From assembly GCF_003628305.1 (NCBI RefSeq), contig NZ_RBZM01000002.1, positions 496,001 to 560,000 of the forward strand: a DNA stretch of 64,000 nt, given 5' to 3'. The notes beneath the pieces were generated by a model. That model was not told the origin of the DNA, ran no database searches, and saw nothing but the letters and a program-made list of their open reading frames with translations. A program made the position numbers and the translations under genes. This document shows, piece by piece, positions 45,446-55,060 of this stretch. Position 1 is the stretch's first letter. Each line of letters opens with the position of its first letter. Source of the stretch: Cohnella endophytica. Lineage in GTDB: Bacteria > Bacillota > Bacilli > Paenibacillales > Paenibacillaceae.

Positions 45446-46429
45446 CTATCTCGTAACCTCTCTCCCGCCGGACAGAAGCCTTAGCAGTTCATCGCGTTTC
45501 GGAAGCCCTTCCCAATCGCCCTTGTACTGCGTCGCTAGAGAACCCATGAAGTTCGCTCTCTCCAGCGACTTGCGCAACCCGTCCCCTTGCTCCAACTCCC
45601 CGTATTCCAGGAATCCGGACAAGAAACCGGCAGCGAACGCATCGCCCGCGCCGACGGTATCGACGATTCGGCTCACGGGATAAGGCTCCGCTTGGATCGC
45701 GCGATCGCCGGCAAAACCGATCGATCCGCGTTCGCCGAGCTTCAAGATGACGGCTTTCGCCCCCATTCCGAGGAAAAACGCGCCGTATTCCGACTCCGAG
45801 CGCTCCCCGACGAGAAACTCCGCTTCTTCCAAACCCGGCATGAAAATATCGCATAGCGGGATCATGGACAGCAACGTCTCCCGCGCTTGCTCTTCGCTCC
45901 ATAGCTTGCGGCGCAAGTTCGGATCGAACGAGATCGTCATCCCCCGCTCGCGGGCTTGGCCCATCACCAGACGAATCGCGTTTCCCGTCTCGTCGCCGAG
46001 GGCGGGCGTGATACCGGTGACGTGAAGATGCTTCGCGTTATCAAGCCACGAAGCTTCCACATCCCGGGGCGTCAACCGGCTCATGGCTGAACCTTTACGA
46101 TAGTAATACACGTTCGGATCGCCGTAGCCCTTGAATTCCTTGAAGTAGATCGCCGTTGGATATGCGTTGTCTCGCGTCGTTAATGAAACGTCGACGCCTT
46201 CTCCCGCCAGCGTAGACATGATCGCGTCACCGAAAGGATCCGCTCCCAGCCTGCTAATCCAGCGAGTTTTGAATCCCAATCGCGACAATCCGATCGCGAC
46301 GTTGGATTCGGCACCCGCGATGGAACGGGTGAACAACGGCGCATAGGCTAGCGAGCCATCGCTCATCGTCTGCATGAGTACCATGCTCTCTCCGATCGTT
46401 ACGATATCCGCTTCTCGCTGACCGATCAT
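45446..46429 (-). CDS. kdgK: 2-dehydro-3-deoxygluconokinase
   Basis: PfkB/ribokinase-family kinase, 327 residues, that phosphorylates 2-keto-3-deoxygluconate to KDPG. Seen: TIGESMVLM at the start, the substrate-binding GGAESNVAIGLSRLG-like motif (here IAGAESNVA), FDPNLR, and the C-terminal DTVGAGDAFAAGF with the catalytic aspartate. It overlaps the aldolase gene by four bases, and the two reactions are consecutive, which makes KdgK the best call over fructokinase. Confidence 0.92.
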   Translation of the reverse strand: MIGQREADIVTIGESMVLMQTMSDGSLAYAPLFTRSIAGAESNVAIGLSRLGFKTRWISRLGADPFGDAIMSTLAGEGVDVSLTTRDNAYPTAIYFKEFKGYGDPNVYYYRKGSAMSRLTPRDVEASWLDNAKHLHVTGITPALGDETGNAIRLVMGQARERGMTISFDPNLRRKLWSEEQARETLLSMIPLCDIFMPGLEEAEFLVGERSESEYGAFFLGMGAKAVILKLGERGSIGFAGDRAIQAEPYPVSRIVDTVGAGDAFAAGFLSGFLEYGELEQGDGLRKSLERANFMGSLATQYKGDWEGLPKRDELLRLLSGGREVTR

Positions 46430-47070
46430 ACCGTCTTCGCCCCTTGCACCTCGTTCACAAACGCGCGCGCAATCTTCCTAAGCTCGTCGAATTTACCTTC
46501 CTTAACGAGCTGCTTATCGACCAAGTTACCCCCGAGACCTACCGCGATAGCTCCCGCATCGAGAACCGAGTTAATGTTCTGCAAGTTGACGCCGCCTGTC
46601 GCGATCATCGGAATATGGTTCAGAGGTGCACGGATTTCCTTTAAATAATTAATGCCAAGCGAACCCATAGGGAACACCTTCACCGCCGAAGCTCCCAATT
46701 TGTACGCGCGCACGATTTCCGTCGGGGTCATCGTACCCGGCCATACCTCGATACCGCTTTCCACCGCGTAATGGACGACTTCTTCGTCCAAATTGGGAGC
46801 GATGAGGTATTCCGCGCCGGCCGCTACCGCTTCCTTGGCTTGCCCCAGATCGAGTACGGTACCTGCTCCGATCCGCATGCGGCTTCCGTAGGTTTCGCGG
46901 AAACGCGAGATCATGTTCAGCGCCCCGTCCGTGTTTAACGTCACTTCCAGGAAAACGATTCCGCCCTCGGCCAAAGCCTTGGCCGTAGCATCGCCGGATT
47001 CGGCGGATATTCCCCGGATGATGGCGACGATTTTCTCGCGAGTTAACTCTTGCATGATTTCAGAAGACAT
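46426..47070 (-). CDS. kdgA: KDPG/KHG aldolase
   Basis: Class I aldolase that splits 2-keto-3-deoxy-6-phosphogluconate into pyruvate and glyceraldehyde 3-phosphate, 214 residues. Seen: the Schiff-base lysine in SAVKVFPMG, RIGAGTVLD, and the phosphate-binding IATGGVNLQN. ATG 47070 follows AAAGGAGC. With kdgK it completes the lower branch of hexuronate or pectin catabolism. The upper branch (uronate isomerase, reductases, dehydratases) is not in the window, though the oxidoreductase/isomerase pair just upstream could feed it. Confidence 0.95.
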   Translation of the reverse strand: MSSEIMQELTREKIVAIIRGISAESGDATAKALAEGGIVFLEVTLNTDGALNMISRFRETYGSRMRIGAGTVLDLGQAKEAVAAGAEYLIAPNLDEEVVHYAVESGIEVWPGTMTPTEIVRAYKLGASAVKVFPMGSLGINYLKEIRAPLNHIPMIATGGVNLQNINSVLDAGAIAVGLGGNLVDKQLVKEGKFDELRKIARAFVNEVQGAKTV

Positions 47071-47215
47071 AGGAAAGCTCCTTTGGCTCGTATAATGGTG
47101 TTCGGGATAGCTCGATTAACCAATCGTACCCCATTTTACCACCGTAACCAGTCCGATAACATACCGAATTCGCGCTTTTTTAGCGTATATTCTCCGGGCT
47201 TGGATGAGCCTCCGT

Positions 47216-48052
47216 CTACTTCGCGGTTGCCCGCTCTTCTTTAAGCTGCTTTTTGTACCGTTCGGGCGTAACTCCGACCTGTTGCTTGAACAGTCGGCTG
47301 AAGTGCGCCAAATGCTTGAACCCCAATCGGAGCGACACCTCGGTTACGGCCAGCTCCGGATGAAGCAAAAATTGGATTTTAGCCTCGTTAACTCGCTTGC
47401 GGTATACGTAATCGAAGATCGTCACCCCGGTGACTTCCTTGAATATTTTCGCCAAATACGACTTGCTGAGATGAAGCTCTTGCTGCAGCCGTTCCATATT
47501 CAACTCGTCGTCCGTATACCTTTCCTCCAGCAACGCAATGACGTCTTGGACGGACTTCTCCTTGTCCGAGGCGAATTCCCGTTGCTCGCTTAACGGTTGC
47601 AGGCAGCGGTCGTAGACAAAATACAACAAATCCACGAATCCGAGCAGCATGCGTCCTTCGCCGACCTTGTCGCCCCGTTGCTGGTGCTCTCTCATAAGCT
47701 GAAGTATTCTTTCGAGTTCTTCTTTCTCTTTCCCGCGGAGGCTTAACCGATAGTTCTTGAACTGCTCGAACGGCTGCATGATCGGCAATACATACGGAAG
47801 CTCCAAAAAGGGGCGCAGAATCGCGGGATCGAAATGCACGATCGTTCGGACATACGGTACCGTCGGGTCGATCTTCGGGCAATGCAACGTCATGCCGTAC
47901 ATGAGAATGAGGTCGCCAGGAGAGAGATTGTAAATCTGATCGCCGATCAAGTAATTGCATTTGCCTTCGTGAAAATAATAAACCTCATAGAACGTATGAG
48001 AATGGAAAATGGGCTCGAAAGCGCCCGTCGACCGATAGTTCAACTCAAACAT
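47216..48052 (-). CDS. AraC-family regulator
   Basis: Regulator of 278 residues with a cupin-like N-terminus (FHSHTFYEVYYFHEGKCNYLIGD) and a C-terminal AraC double helix-turn-helix (SKSYLAKIFKEVTGVTIFDYV, HLAHFSRLFKQQVGVTPERYKK). ATG 48052 is chosen: AAGGAG lies ten bases before, and it overlaps the isomerase stop by eight bases, which implies coupling. The frame is open to 48163, but that part would lie within the isomerase gene. Probably controls the oxidoreductase-isomerase operon of which it is the last gene, and perhaps kdgA-kdgK downstream. Confidence 0.88.
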   Translation of the reverse strand: MFELNYRSTGAFEPIFHSHTFYEVYYFHEGKCNYLIGDQIYNLSPGDLILMYGMTLHCPKIDPTVPYVRTIVHFDPAILRPFLELPYVLPIMQPFEQFKNYRLSLRGKEKEELERILQLMREHQQRGDKVGEGRMLLGFVDLLYFVYDRCLQPLSEQREFASDKEKSVQDVIALLEERYTDDELNMERLQQELHLSKSYLAKIFKEVTGVTIFDYVYRKRVNEAKIQFLLHPELAVTEVSLRLGFKHLAHFSRLFKQQVGVTPERYKKQLKEERATAK

Positions 48053-48917
48053 GAGGTTGAAGCTCCTTGAGAAGCCCCCCGATATAGTCGGCAAAATGGT
48101 TGAGCATATCCGCCGTTTCGGTGAACTGACGGCTGAAATCCTCCACTCCCAAGTAGCCGTCATAACCGACAGCCACCAAGTCCGCGATCACTTGCCGCCA
48201 TGGAACGCTGCCTACTTTAAGCCCTTTCCAATCGCTTGCCCAGGTCGCGCTTCCGTCCTCCGCTTCCCCGTTAGGGTACCAGCCCGCGTTTTTGACGTGA
48301 ACATGCGCCAGGTACGGCCCGAGAATTTCCATTCCCATGCGATAATTTTCGAAGCCTTCGTGCACGAGATTACCGGGATCGTATAGAACCCCGATCGCGT
48401 TCGGATTCAAGCCGTCGACCAGCCTACGGGCGGCCGAAGCCGATGCGGCGATCGTCACGTGATGAGTCTCGACCAGGCCTTTAACGCCATATTGCACGCA
48501 TAGCTTCTCGGCAGCCTCCAAATATTCCCTTCCTTGCTTGAACAATTGTTCGAACGGCTTACTGCGGTCGTATCCGGGAACGCCCAAACGAATGACGGAC
48601 GCCCCAAGGTATTGAGCCGCTTTAAGCACCTGCTCCGTCGCTTCAAGATCGCCTGCGCGCAAGTACGGAGTTACGCTGAGCGTCGTTAAGCCGTGCGCTT
48701 CCGTCGCCCGCTTGAAGCGTTCGAGCTCCGCTTCGCCGCCGGAAGGCGAAATCGTGCACAGGTTGTTGCCCCAGAAAGACGGCGCTTGATCCGCGACATC
48801 TGCCGGCACTTCCGTATAACGCCACTCTATCGCATGCAAGCCCGCTTGCTTAGCGGTTTCCGCCAATCGTTCCGGATCAAGCTCCGGCGAGGCTACCGTA
48901 AATATCGAAAGTTTCAT
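48045..48917 (-). CDS. Sugar phosphate isomerase/epimerase (TIM barrel, AP endonuclease 2 superfamily)
   Basis: Xylose isomerase-like TIM-barrel enzyme of 290 residues. Seen: GVPGYD, VETHHVTIAASA with metal ligands, VLYDPGNLVHEG, HVHVKNAGW and the late glutamate in GYLGVEDFS. These are the metal-binding positions of the family that includes IolE, IolI and UxuA-like enzymes. It lies between a Gfo/Idh/MocA oxidoreductase (14 bases upstream) and an AraC gene that overlaps its end. It probably isomerises or dehydrates a keto-sugar made by the oxidoreductase; the substrate is unknown. Confidence 0.88.
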   Translation of the reverse strand: MKLSIFTVASPELDPERLAETAKQAGLHAIEWRYTEVPADVADQAPSFWGNNLCTISPSGGEAELERFKRATEAHGLTTLSVTPYLRAGDLEATEQVLKAAQYLGASVIRLGVPGYDRSKPFEQLFKQGREYLEAAEKLCVQYGVKGLVETHHVTIAASASAARRLVDGLNPNAIGVLYDPGNLVHEGFENYRMGMEILGPYLAHVHVKNAGWYPNGEAEDGSATWASDWKGLKVGSVPWRQVIADLVAVGYDGYLGVEDFSRQFTETADMLNHFADYIGGLLKELQPHV

Positions 48918-48931
48918 TGTATTTCCTCCTT

Positions 48932-50062
48932 TTATTCAGCTTTTTTCGCTTTAGCCGCTTGTTCGATTCTTTCCTGAAGCTTCTCGTAGAACAAATCTTC
49001 GTCGATCGGCAGGTCAACCCACGCGTCCGTCCAGGTCGATAGCAACATCGCGTTGGATAGCGTAAGTCCCTTGATTCCATCCTCGCCTGGAGCGAGCAAA
49101 GGCGTACCTTTCAAGATCGCGTTCGTCCAATCCTGCGTAATTTCCAGGTGTTGAGCTCCGCCTGAGGCTACCGGGACGTCGAATTTCCAAACTTCCGGTT
49201 GCTTGAATGCCTCTTCATTGTTCGCGTTGAATTCAGATTCCAGCTCGCGCAGACGCCAGAACGTTATTTTGTCGTCTTCGATGACGATCTTGCCTCGGTC
49301 GCCCGATATTTCGTAGCGGTTCGTACCCGGACATTCGTAAGTCGAAGTTACGAATACGCCGGTCGCTCCGTTCTCGTATTCCACGTACGCCGTCACGTCG
49401 TTCTCGACCTCGATGTCGCGGTGCTTGCCGAACTGGCAGAACGCGCGGATGCGAGTGGGCATGAGGCCCGTCGTCCATTGCCATAGATCGAGTTGGTGCG
49501 GATCTTGGTTGATCAGAACGCCGCCGCCTTCTCCCGCCCAAGTGGCGCGCCATCCGCCGGAGTTGTAGTACGCTTGCGAGCGATACCAGTTCGTGATGAT
49601 CCAGTTCGTGCGGCGGACTTCGCCCAACTCGCCGGATGCGATGAGCTCCCTCAGCTTGCTGTATATCGGGTTCGAGCGCTGATTATACATGATTCCGTAC
49701 ACTTTGCCGCTTGCCGCGGCAGCATCGTTCATCTCTCGTACTTGGCGCGTGTAGACGCCCGCCGGTTTCTCGACGAGCACGTGCAGTCCGGCCGCGAACG
49801 CGGCGATCGCTTGTTGCGGATGCTCGTAATGCGGTGTGCACAGCAGAACTCCGTCGACCTCTCCGGAACCGAACATCTCTTCCGCGGAAGCGAACGTCTT
49901 GACGCGGTCGCCCCACTCTTCCCTCGCTTGTTGTAGACGCTCCGGACGCACGTCGCTAACCGCCGCTAATTCTGCCCCTTTTACTTGACCTTCAATCAAA
50001 TATTTCGCATGGCCGGTTCCCATGTTCCCTATTCCTACGATGCCGATTCTCACCTTATCCAA
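48932..50062 (-). CDS. Gfo/Idh/MocA-family oxidoreductase
   Basis: NAD(P)-dependent sugar dehydrogenase, 376 residues. Seen: nucleotide loop GIVGIGNMGTGHAKYL, the catalytic-lysine motif VEKPAGV, and a C-terminal alpha/beta domain with GGVLINQDPHQLDLW, which contains the usual catalytic-region His. First gene of a three-gene minus-strand unit with an isomerase and an AraC regulator. The substrate is probably a sugar or inositol; neither can be fixed from sequence. Confidence 0.92.
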   Translation of the reverse strand: MDKVRIGIVGIGNMGTGHAKYLIEGQVKGAELAAVSDVRPERLQQAREEWGDRVKTFASAEEMFGSGEVDGVLLCTPHYEHPQQAIAAFAAGLHVLVEKPAGVYTRQVREMNDAAAASGKVYGIMYNQRSNPIYSKLRELIASGELGEVRRTNWIITNWYRSQAYYNSGGWRATWAGEGGGVLINQDPHQLDLWQWTTGLMPTRIRAFCQFGKHRDIEVENDVTAYVEYENGATGVFVTSTYECPGTNRYEISGDRGKIVIEDDKITFWRLRELESEFNANNEEAFKQPEVWKFDVPVASGGAQHLEITQDWTNAILKGTPLLAPGEDGIKGLTLSNAMLLSTWTDAWVDLPIDEDLFYEKLQERIEQAAKAKKAE

Positions 50063-50291
50063 TTCAATTCACCCTGCCTTTTCCGCTAAATGGCTTACTA
50101 AAGCCATTGTACCATCTTTAACTGTGGATGAACTTCATCCATAGGCTTGAAAATACGCTTACATTTAACTGTGAGTCTACTTTGGCCGTGGAAGACGTTT
50201 CGGAATAGTTAAAAGTTGTATGCTGGAGGAAGTCAGGAAGTCGTTTACGAGGGCGTTATAGCTGGGGCTGATATGGACGAGGAATGGGCTC

Positions 50292-50318
50292 GTCATTGTC
50301 GCATTAAGCGACAATGAC
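50292..50318. terminator. Stem-loop after the AEC transporter gene
   Basis: Perfect 11-bp stem GTCATTGTCGC/GCGACAATGAC with an ATTAA loop, six bases after the stop at 50324. No clear T-run on the minus strand, so termination efficiency is uncertain. Confidence 0.5.
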
Positions 50319-50323
50319 GCAGC

Positions 50324-51262
50324 CTAGCTCACCCGTAGCAAGTAAATAACAGCCGTTACCGTTACGATACTGAGCGCGGTCGAGACGAGTACCGATTGCG
50401 AAGCGAAGTCTTGCTCGTTATCGAACTCTACGGCGAGCAGGACGCTCGATAGCGAGGTCGGTACGGCCGAGGAAACGATCAGCGCAGCGGAAAGCATAGC
50501 GTTCAGATCGAATAGGAGCACGACGCCCCAAGCAAGCATCGGACCCGCGAGCAATCGAAGAGACGTCGCGATGCTTACGTCGACGGCCAGTCGGCGGCTT
50601 ATGCCGCCTTTCATGCTGCCAAGCTGCACGCCGAGAGTAAACAACGCCATACCGATAAAAGCATTCGCCAAGTAGCCGACCGAAATATCGAGAAACCCAG
50701 GCAAAGGCACATGAAACCCGCGCATCGCAAGAGCGATCGGAATGACGTAGATGACCGGCATCGATAGAATGACTTTGCGGATATGGCGCCAATCTGCTTT
50801 GTGAGCGTTGACGGCATAGATTCCATAAGTGTTCGGGATAAGCGACTGCATCATCATAATGATTACTTGCACCGACAACGTATACGTATTGCCCGCGAAC
50901 GCAAGCTGGTTAATGGGGATGCCGTAATTCGCGCTATTATAGAACAGCACGCTATTACGCATGGCCGCCTTTTTGCCTCCATCGTATTTTCTTAGTCGAA
51001 TGACCAATTCGAGCAGCGCGTATTGCGCCAGCATGAAGACCAAGAAAAATAGCAACACCTGGCCGAACAGAGAGGCCGAGATCGCCGTTCCGTACAAGAG
51101 TTGAAACATGATCGCAGGAGAAAACAAATAAAAGTTCAGTTTGGAAAGCGTTTTGATGTCCAATGTAAAAATTCTGTGAAGCAAGATTCCGAGTCCGATA
51201 ATGAGCGACAATGGCAACACGTTGTTCCATAATATATGCAGAAAAATGTCCATGCCGTCCAT
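50324..51262 (-). CDS. AEC-family membrane transporter
   Basis: Integral membrane protein of 312 residues with about ten hydrophobic helices in two halves, as in the auxin efflux carrier family of bacterial transporters for malate, malonate or amino acids. Seen: LPLSLIIGLGILL in helix 1, FYNSANYGIPINQLAF in the conserved crossover region and SSAVPTSLSSVLLAVEF near the end. ATG 51262 follows GGGGAGGATA. Transcribed alone, divergent from the YneQ-like gene. Substrate unknown. Confidence 0.9.
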   Translation of the reverse strand: MDGMDIFLHILWNNVLPLSLIIGLGILLHRIFTLDIKTLSKLNFYLFSPAIMFQLLYGTAISASLFGQVLLFFLVFMLAQYALLELVIRLRKYDGGKKAAMRNSVLFYNSANYGIPINQLAFAGNTYTLSVQVIIMMMQSLIPNTYGIYAVNAHKADWRHIRKVILSMPVIYVIPIALAMRGFHVPLPGFLDISVGYLANAFIGMALFTLGVQLGSMKGGISRRLAVDVSIATSLRLLAGPMLAWGVVLLFDLNAMLSAALIVSSAVPTSLSSVLLAVEFDNEQDFASQSVLVSTALSIVTVTAVIYLLRVS

Positions 51263-51381
51263 TATCCTCCCCTTGCGGCATAGCGTCAATCCCGAAAAAG
51301 GAACGAAACTAGCCTTCATGTTATACTAAGTCTAGCGTTCCCTACGCTTTCCAAACTTCATGAGCAAAGGGTGAGCTTTAG

Positions 51382-51687
51382 GTGGCTTTCGGCATCAAAC
51401 GATCGGAATTAAACGCTTGGAAAACGGCGGTCAGCCGCGGAGAAACCGCCTACCTGACCCACTACTGGTACGATGCTCGTTTTCCGCAATACCGCACCGT
51501 CACGAAAGTAGGCAATGCGGATCTTGCCCGCCTCGCGCAATGGTGCGCCGAGCACGGGTTGAACCCGCGATATATTCATAATCGTCCCCCTTTTCCCCAT
51601 TTCGACTTAATGGGAGAGAAGCAGCTGGAAATTCTGCTAAAGGAAAACCTGACCGAGCACATCGAACGATTCCGCCTACGCGAATAA
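51382..51687 (+). CDS. Small conserved protein of unknown function (YneQ-like)
   Basis: Protein of 101 residues beginning at GTG 51382 with GGGTGAGC upstream. The start MAFGIKRSELNAWK, the middle LTHYWYDARFPQYRTVTKVG and PPFPHFDLMGEKQ recall the YneQ family found across Bacillales, whose role is not known. It is rich in His, Trp and Tyr, with no membrane helix or known domain. Monocistronic, convergent with the SGNH hydrolase gene and sharing a terminator with it. Confidence 0.75.
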   Translation: MAFGIKRSELNAWKTAVSRGETAYLTHYWYDARFPQYRTVTKVGNADLARLAQWCAEHGLNPRYIHNRPPFPHFDLMGEKQLEILLKENLTEHIERFRLRE

Positions 51688-51694
51688 TAATAAA

Positions 51695-51735
51695 GAACCG
51701 CCACGAATTCGCTTTGGAGCGATCGATGGCGGTTC
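51695..51735. terminator. Bidirectional terminator
   Basis: GAACCGCCA (51695-51703) pairs with TGGCGGTTC (51727-51735); inner bases give further pairing. Lies between two convergent genes. Confidence 0.65.
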
Positions 51736-51775
51736 GGATTCGCAGTCGCGGCAATCCCGCGATGCGACAATTTTT

Positions 51776-52432
51776 CTATCCGCGATTCCATTCAAAGCCG
51801 ACCGCGTTCAAGAACGCCCTGGCCAACACCGCATGCCCTGCCTGCGTCGGATGAACGCGATCCCAAGCCAGCGTCGCGGAGTATAGATCCTTCAGAACGA
51901 CGTTAAACGCCGCTTGCGTATCGACGAACATCGTGCCGTATTCCTCGGCGATCCGTTTGACGATCGCCCCGTATTCGTCCATCGTGCTGCGCATGGCATC
52001 CCGCTCGTTGCTCTCCAAGTAGAACGGAGTCATCAACACGATGTTGCCGACATGGGGTTTCGTCCGTTCGACCAACGAACGCAACGTCGTTTCGTACTTG
52101 TCCGCGTAGACGTGCCAATCGGTAATGAACGGCGTATCGTATTGACGCCATACGTCGTTCGTTCCGACCATGACCGATAACCAGTCCGGTTTCCGATCGA
52201 GCACATCCTCCTGCCATCTAGCTTCCAGATCGACGACCGTATTGCCGCTGGATCCCATGTTCACGACGCGAATGCCTAAGTCAGGGTACACGGCTTGCAG
52301 CAAAGCATCCACCAAGGAAACGTATCCTTTGCCGAGCGCGCCGAACAACCCTTCCCCGTCCGGTCTTTGCCTTTCGCAATCCGTAATCGAGTCCCCGATA
52401 AAAAGCAGCTTCTGACTTTTCCGTAATTGCAT
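51776..52432 (-). CDS. SGNH/GDSL-family hydrolase
   Basis: Cytoplasmic esterase of 218 residues. The four SGNH blocks are present: FIGDSITD (nucleophile Ser), MGSSGNTV (oxyanion Gly), VGTNDVW (Asn) and DRVHPTQAGH (catalytic Asp and His). No signal peptide. The group includes deacetylases that remove acetyl groups from xylo- or rhamnogalacturonan oligosaccharides, which would suit this sugar-catabolic region, but the substrate is not known. Confidence 0.9.
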   Translation of the reverse strand: MQLRKSQKLLFIGDSITDCERQRPDGEGLFGALGKGYVSLVDALLQAVYPDLGIRVVNMGSSGNTVVDLEARWQEDVLDRKPDWLSVMVGTNDVWRQYDTPFITDWHVYADKYETTLRSLVERTKPHVGNIVLMTPFYLESNERDAMRSTMDEYGAIVKRIAEEYGTMFVDTQAAFNVVLKDLYSATLAWDRVHPTQAGHAVLARAFLNAVGFEWNRG

Positions 52433-52524
52433 GTTTGTCTCTCCTCCGCTTGGACCTATGTACTACAAATGATTTCCCACTCATTGTACATCTGAATTTC
52501 CGCTACGGGTAGTTAGAATTTACG

Positions 52525-54147
52525 TCATGCGTCGGTTCGGACGGGCACTTCCAGAAGCTCCTCGACAGGATCGGACTTCGGCTTCGGCTCCGCCTTCCAT
52601 TTCCCGTTAATCCAAGTAATCAGGAACGAGATGCCGCCTAGAAGAAGCAACACGAACACTTTGTAGAGCATTTGCTCGCCTTCCAGGTCTATGATCATCG
52701 CTTTGCAAGCGACAAGCAGCAGCACCGCGCTACCCGCAATACGGAATAGATTCTGATTCCGGTACGCCCCCCACAGAAATAACAGCAACGCGTACACGCC
52801 CCAAGATACGCTTAAAGACAATTGCAACAGTTGATCATAGGCCGAATCGTAGTAGACAAGGAAAACGTTTTGAATCTGGACGGTCAGCAAACCTCCGACG
52901 ATGAGATGGGCGAGAAGCGCGAATACGTTGGACAATTGCTCTTCCGAGCCTTTTACGCGTCTGGAGACGATTCCTTTAACCGAATAATAAAAGCCGATCC
53001 AAGCAAGCAACATCCAAGACATCGCGCCCCAATTGAGGAAAGGAATAAACGTCCCGAACCATTCCCCGCGCGGAGCGCTCCAGGTTACCGCGAACCAATA
53101 GCAGCCGACTCCGAACCAAATGAAGACGGAGATCACGCTTGCCGCCGCGATTCGTTTGATTTGAGCTACGACGGTCAGCAATCCCGCGATGCCGCCCCAG
53201 ACGAAAACGTTAATGAGAGGTTTCGAGTCCATTCCGCTGCCCAGATGAGTCGATGCAAGTAACAGCATGAGCGCTCCGCCTAGAAGCTGGCTAATCGATG
53301 CCGTCTCTGCCTTGCGCGTCAATCGATAGATGATCGATCCGGAACTCGCATATAGAATGCCGATGAAGAGGAGAACAAAAGAATAATCCAGATCGCCCTG
53401 CAGGATGAAAATAGACCAGCAACCGAACAATACGCCATTCGCCAAGCTTAGATACAAGTTCCAACCGTCGAAGCAGCGATTGTTTTTCCAAGAAGACAGC
53501 AGGAACCCTACGAGATAATATATAAAAACGGCCAACGCATATCGAATCGGCATGCTCCACAGCCCATCGGTCGGAGGATCGAAGTTAACGTAGTACACCG
53601 AATAGATAAGCCACGTCCCGATAAAAGCGACGATCCGAAGCTCGCTCCACCCTCTGACGATGCTAAGGAAGAAAAAGGCCGAGTTAATAACCAGCAAATA
53701 TAAAAACAACGTGAACACTTGGTCCGTCTCGGGCTGCATCATGAGCGGGGACATCAAACCGCCGATAAGCGCGATATTCATGAGCAGCCTGGATTCGAAG
53801 CGATAGGCATACGCGGATACGCCGGCCGTTACCGCGGTCATCCCGATCAACACGATCATCGGACTCCATAATCGGAAGTAGATCCCGGCAAAAGCGAACG
53901 TCGCGTACAGAATGCACGCCCCTAGCCCAAGCAGAATCTGCACGCTAGCAAGCCACTTGATTCCCTTATTCGTCAAAGCCAGTCCGGCCACGCACAGCCC
54001 TGTTCCGCTCAGCAATCCGAAACCGATTTTCATTCCTTCCGTAATCCAACCTTGATCGAGCGAATACTTGAACAACGTGACGAATGCGGCCAATATAAAC
54101 AATACGCCGAGCAAGGAAGTCCAATGTTTGCGGAAAATAACGTCCAT
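52525..54147 (-). CDS. DUF2339-like polytopic membrane protein
   Basis: Membrane protein of 540 residues with roughly 15 closely packed hydrophobic helices, followed by a short charged C-terminal tail. It has the pattern of DUF2339 (GLLSGTGLCVAGL, IALIGGLMSPLMM). No catalytic motif. It starts seven bases before the upstream gene's stop coordinate and is thus probably translated from one mRNA with the YwaF-like gene. Function unknown in the family. Confidence 0.8.
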   Translation of the reverse strand: MDVIFRKHWTSLLGVLFILAAFVTLFKYSLDQGWITEGMKIGFGLLSGTGLCVAGLALTNKGIKWLASVQILLGLGACILYATFAFAGIYFRLWSPMIVLIGMTAVTAGVSAYAYRFESRLLMNIALIGGLMSPLMMQPETDQVFTLFLYLLVINSAFFFLSIVRGWSELRIVAFIGTWLIYSVYYVNFDPPTDGLWSMPIRYALAVFIYYLVGFLLSSWKNNRCFDGWNLYLSLANGVLFGCWSIFILQGDLDYSFVLLFIGILYASSGSIIYRLTRKAETASISQLLGGALMLLLASTHLGSGMDSKPLINVFVWGGIAGLLTVVAQIKRIAAASVISVFIWFGVGCYWFAVTWSAPRGEWFGTFIPFLNWGAMSWMLLAWIGFYYSVKGIVSRRVKGSEEQLSNVFALLAHLIVGGLLTVQIQNVFLVYYDSAYDQLLQLSLSVSWGVYALLLFLWGAYRNQNLFRIAGSAVLLLVACKAMIIDLEGEQMLYKVFVLLLLGGISFLITWINGKWKAEPKPKSDPVEELLEVPVRTDA

Positions 54148-54153
54148 GTGCGA

Positions 54154-54876
54154 TCAGGCTCCTCTTATTGGTTTGGTTGATCGGGAGGTACGGGCAACTA
54201 AACGATCGACGAGCGTCACGAGACCAAGCAATGCGAAGCATAGAATGATCGCCACGATCTCTAACTCGAGCAGATACCATGGCCAAGGCGCCAGAAGATC
54301 CAATATCGAAGCGGTATCCGGCTTGCGCGCCAAGAACATGAAGTTGCTGCCCGTCAGGCTGTTGGTAATCGCGGCAGGGATCGCCAACACGTGCAACCAG
54401 CCCAACGCTCGGAATACGGAAGCTACCGTCGGGCGATAACCTTCCACCGCCGCTAGAAACACGCTAGCTCCGATAATCGCCCCATGCGCGATAAAGAAGT
54501 GAAAGAAACGAAACTGCGGATAGGATACATCCAGGTTCGGAGTCAACAAAGCTTGCATCGCTCCCATGATACCGAGGAAAAAAGTCAGTTCGAACAGCTT
54601 ACGGCTTCTCGTCAGAAGCACGATCGCGGACAACCAGATCATGATGCTGCACAGCTGAAAAGGAAGTGAATAGAGCCCCCAATTGTGAGTAATCCCATAC
54701 CAGGTTTGCAGAGATAACTCGCTTCCGACGAGCACTGCCACCAAGGCGTACCTGACGTTGCGATTCGCGGTAGGCGTCACTCTCAATCGTCCGCGAAATC
54801 CGATTATGCCGATCACGATGACGGCCGCCATCGCTACCCCTAACGCATGCGCCCACGAGAATGCTTCGAATTCCAT
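54154..54876 (-). CDS. TIGR02206/YwaF-type membrane protein
   Basis: Integral membrane protein of 240 residues with about seven helices. The conserved segments LSLQTWYGITHNWGLYSLPFQLC, FHFFIAHGAIIGAS and NFMFLARKPDTASILDLLAPWPWY identify the TIGR02206 (YwaF-like) family, whose role is unknown. ATG 54876 is preceded by a weak ribosome site. First of two membrane protein genes on the minus strand. Confidence 0.88.
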   Translation of the reverse strand: MEFEAFSWAHALGVAMAAVIVIGIIGFRGRLRVTPTANRNVRYALVAVLVGSELSLQTWYGITHNWGLYSLPFQLCSIMIWLSAIVLLTRSRKLFELTFFLGIMGAMQALLTPNLDVSYPQFRFFHFFIAHGAIIGASVFLAAVEGYRPTVASVFRALGWLHVLAIPAAITNSLTGSNFMFLARKPDTASILDLLAPWPWYLLELEIVAIILCFALLGLVTLVDRLVARTSRSTKPIRGA

Positions 54877-54942
54877 CCGCGGCCCCTCATTTCCGATTGG
54901 TTGTGCCCTTCGCTTACAACTTCATTGTAGAAAATCCGCACA

Positions 54943-54971
54943 TAAAAAAAAGTACCAACTATGTATGGTAC
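54943..54971 (-). terminator. Terminator of the two-component operon
   Basis: GTACC/GGTAC stem (54952-54956, 54967-54971) followed on the minus strand by eight T residues. About 90 bases after the regulator's stop. Confidence 0.7.
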
Positions 54972-55060
54972 CCCTTAAGTAACCTATTTAGCCATTCGGC
55001 AAAAGCGCCAATCGACGCTTAAACTCGCTACAAGCAAGCCAATCTATCGCCCGCACGCAA

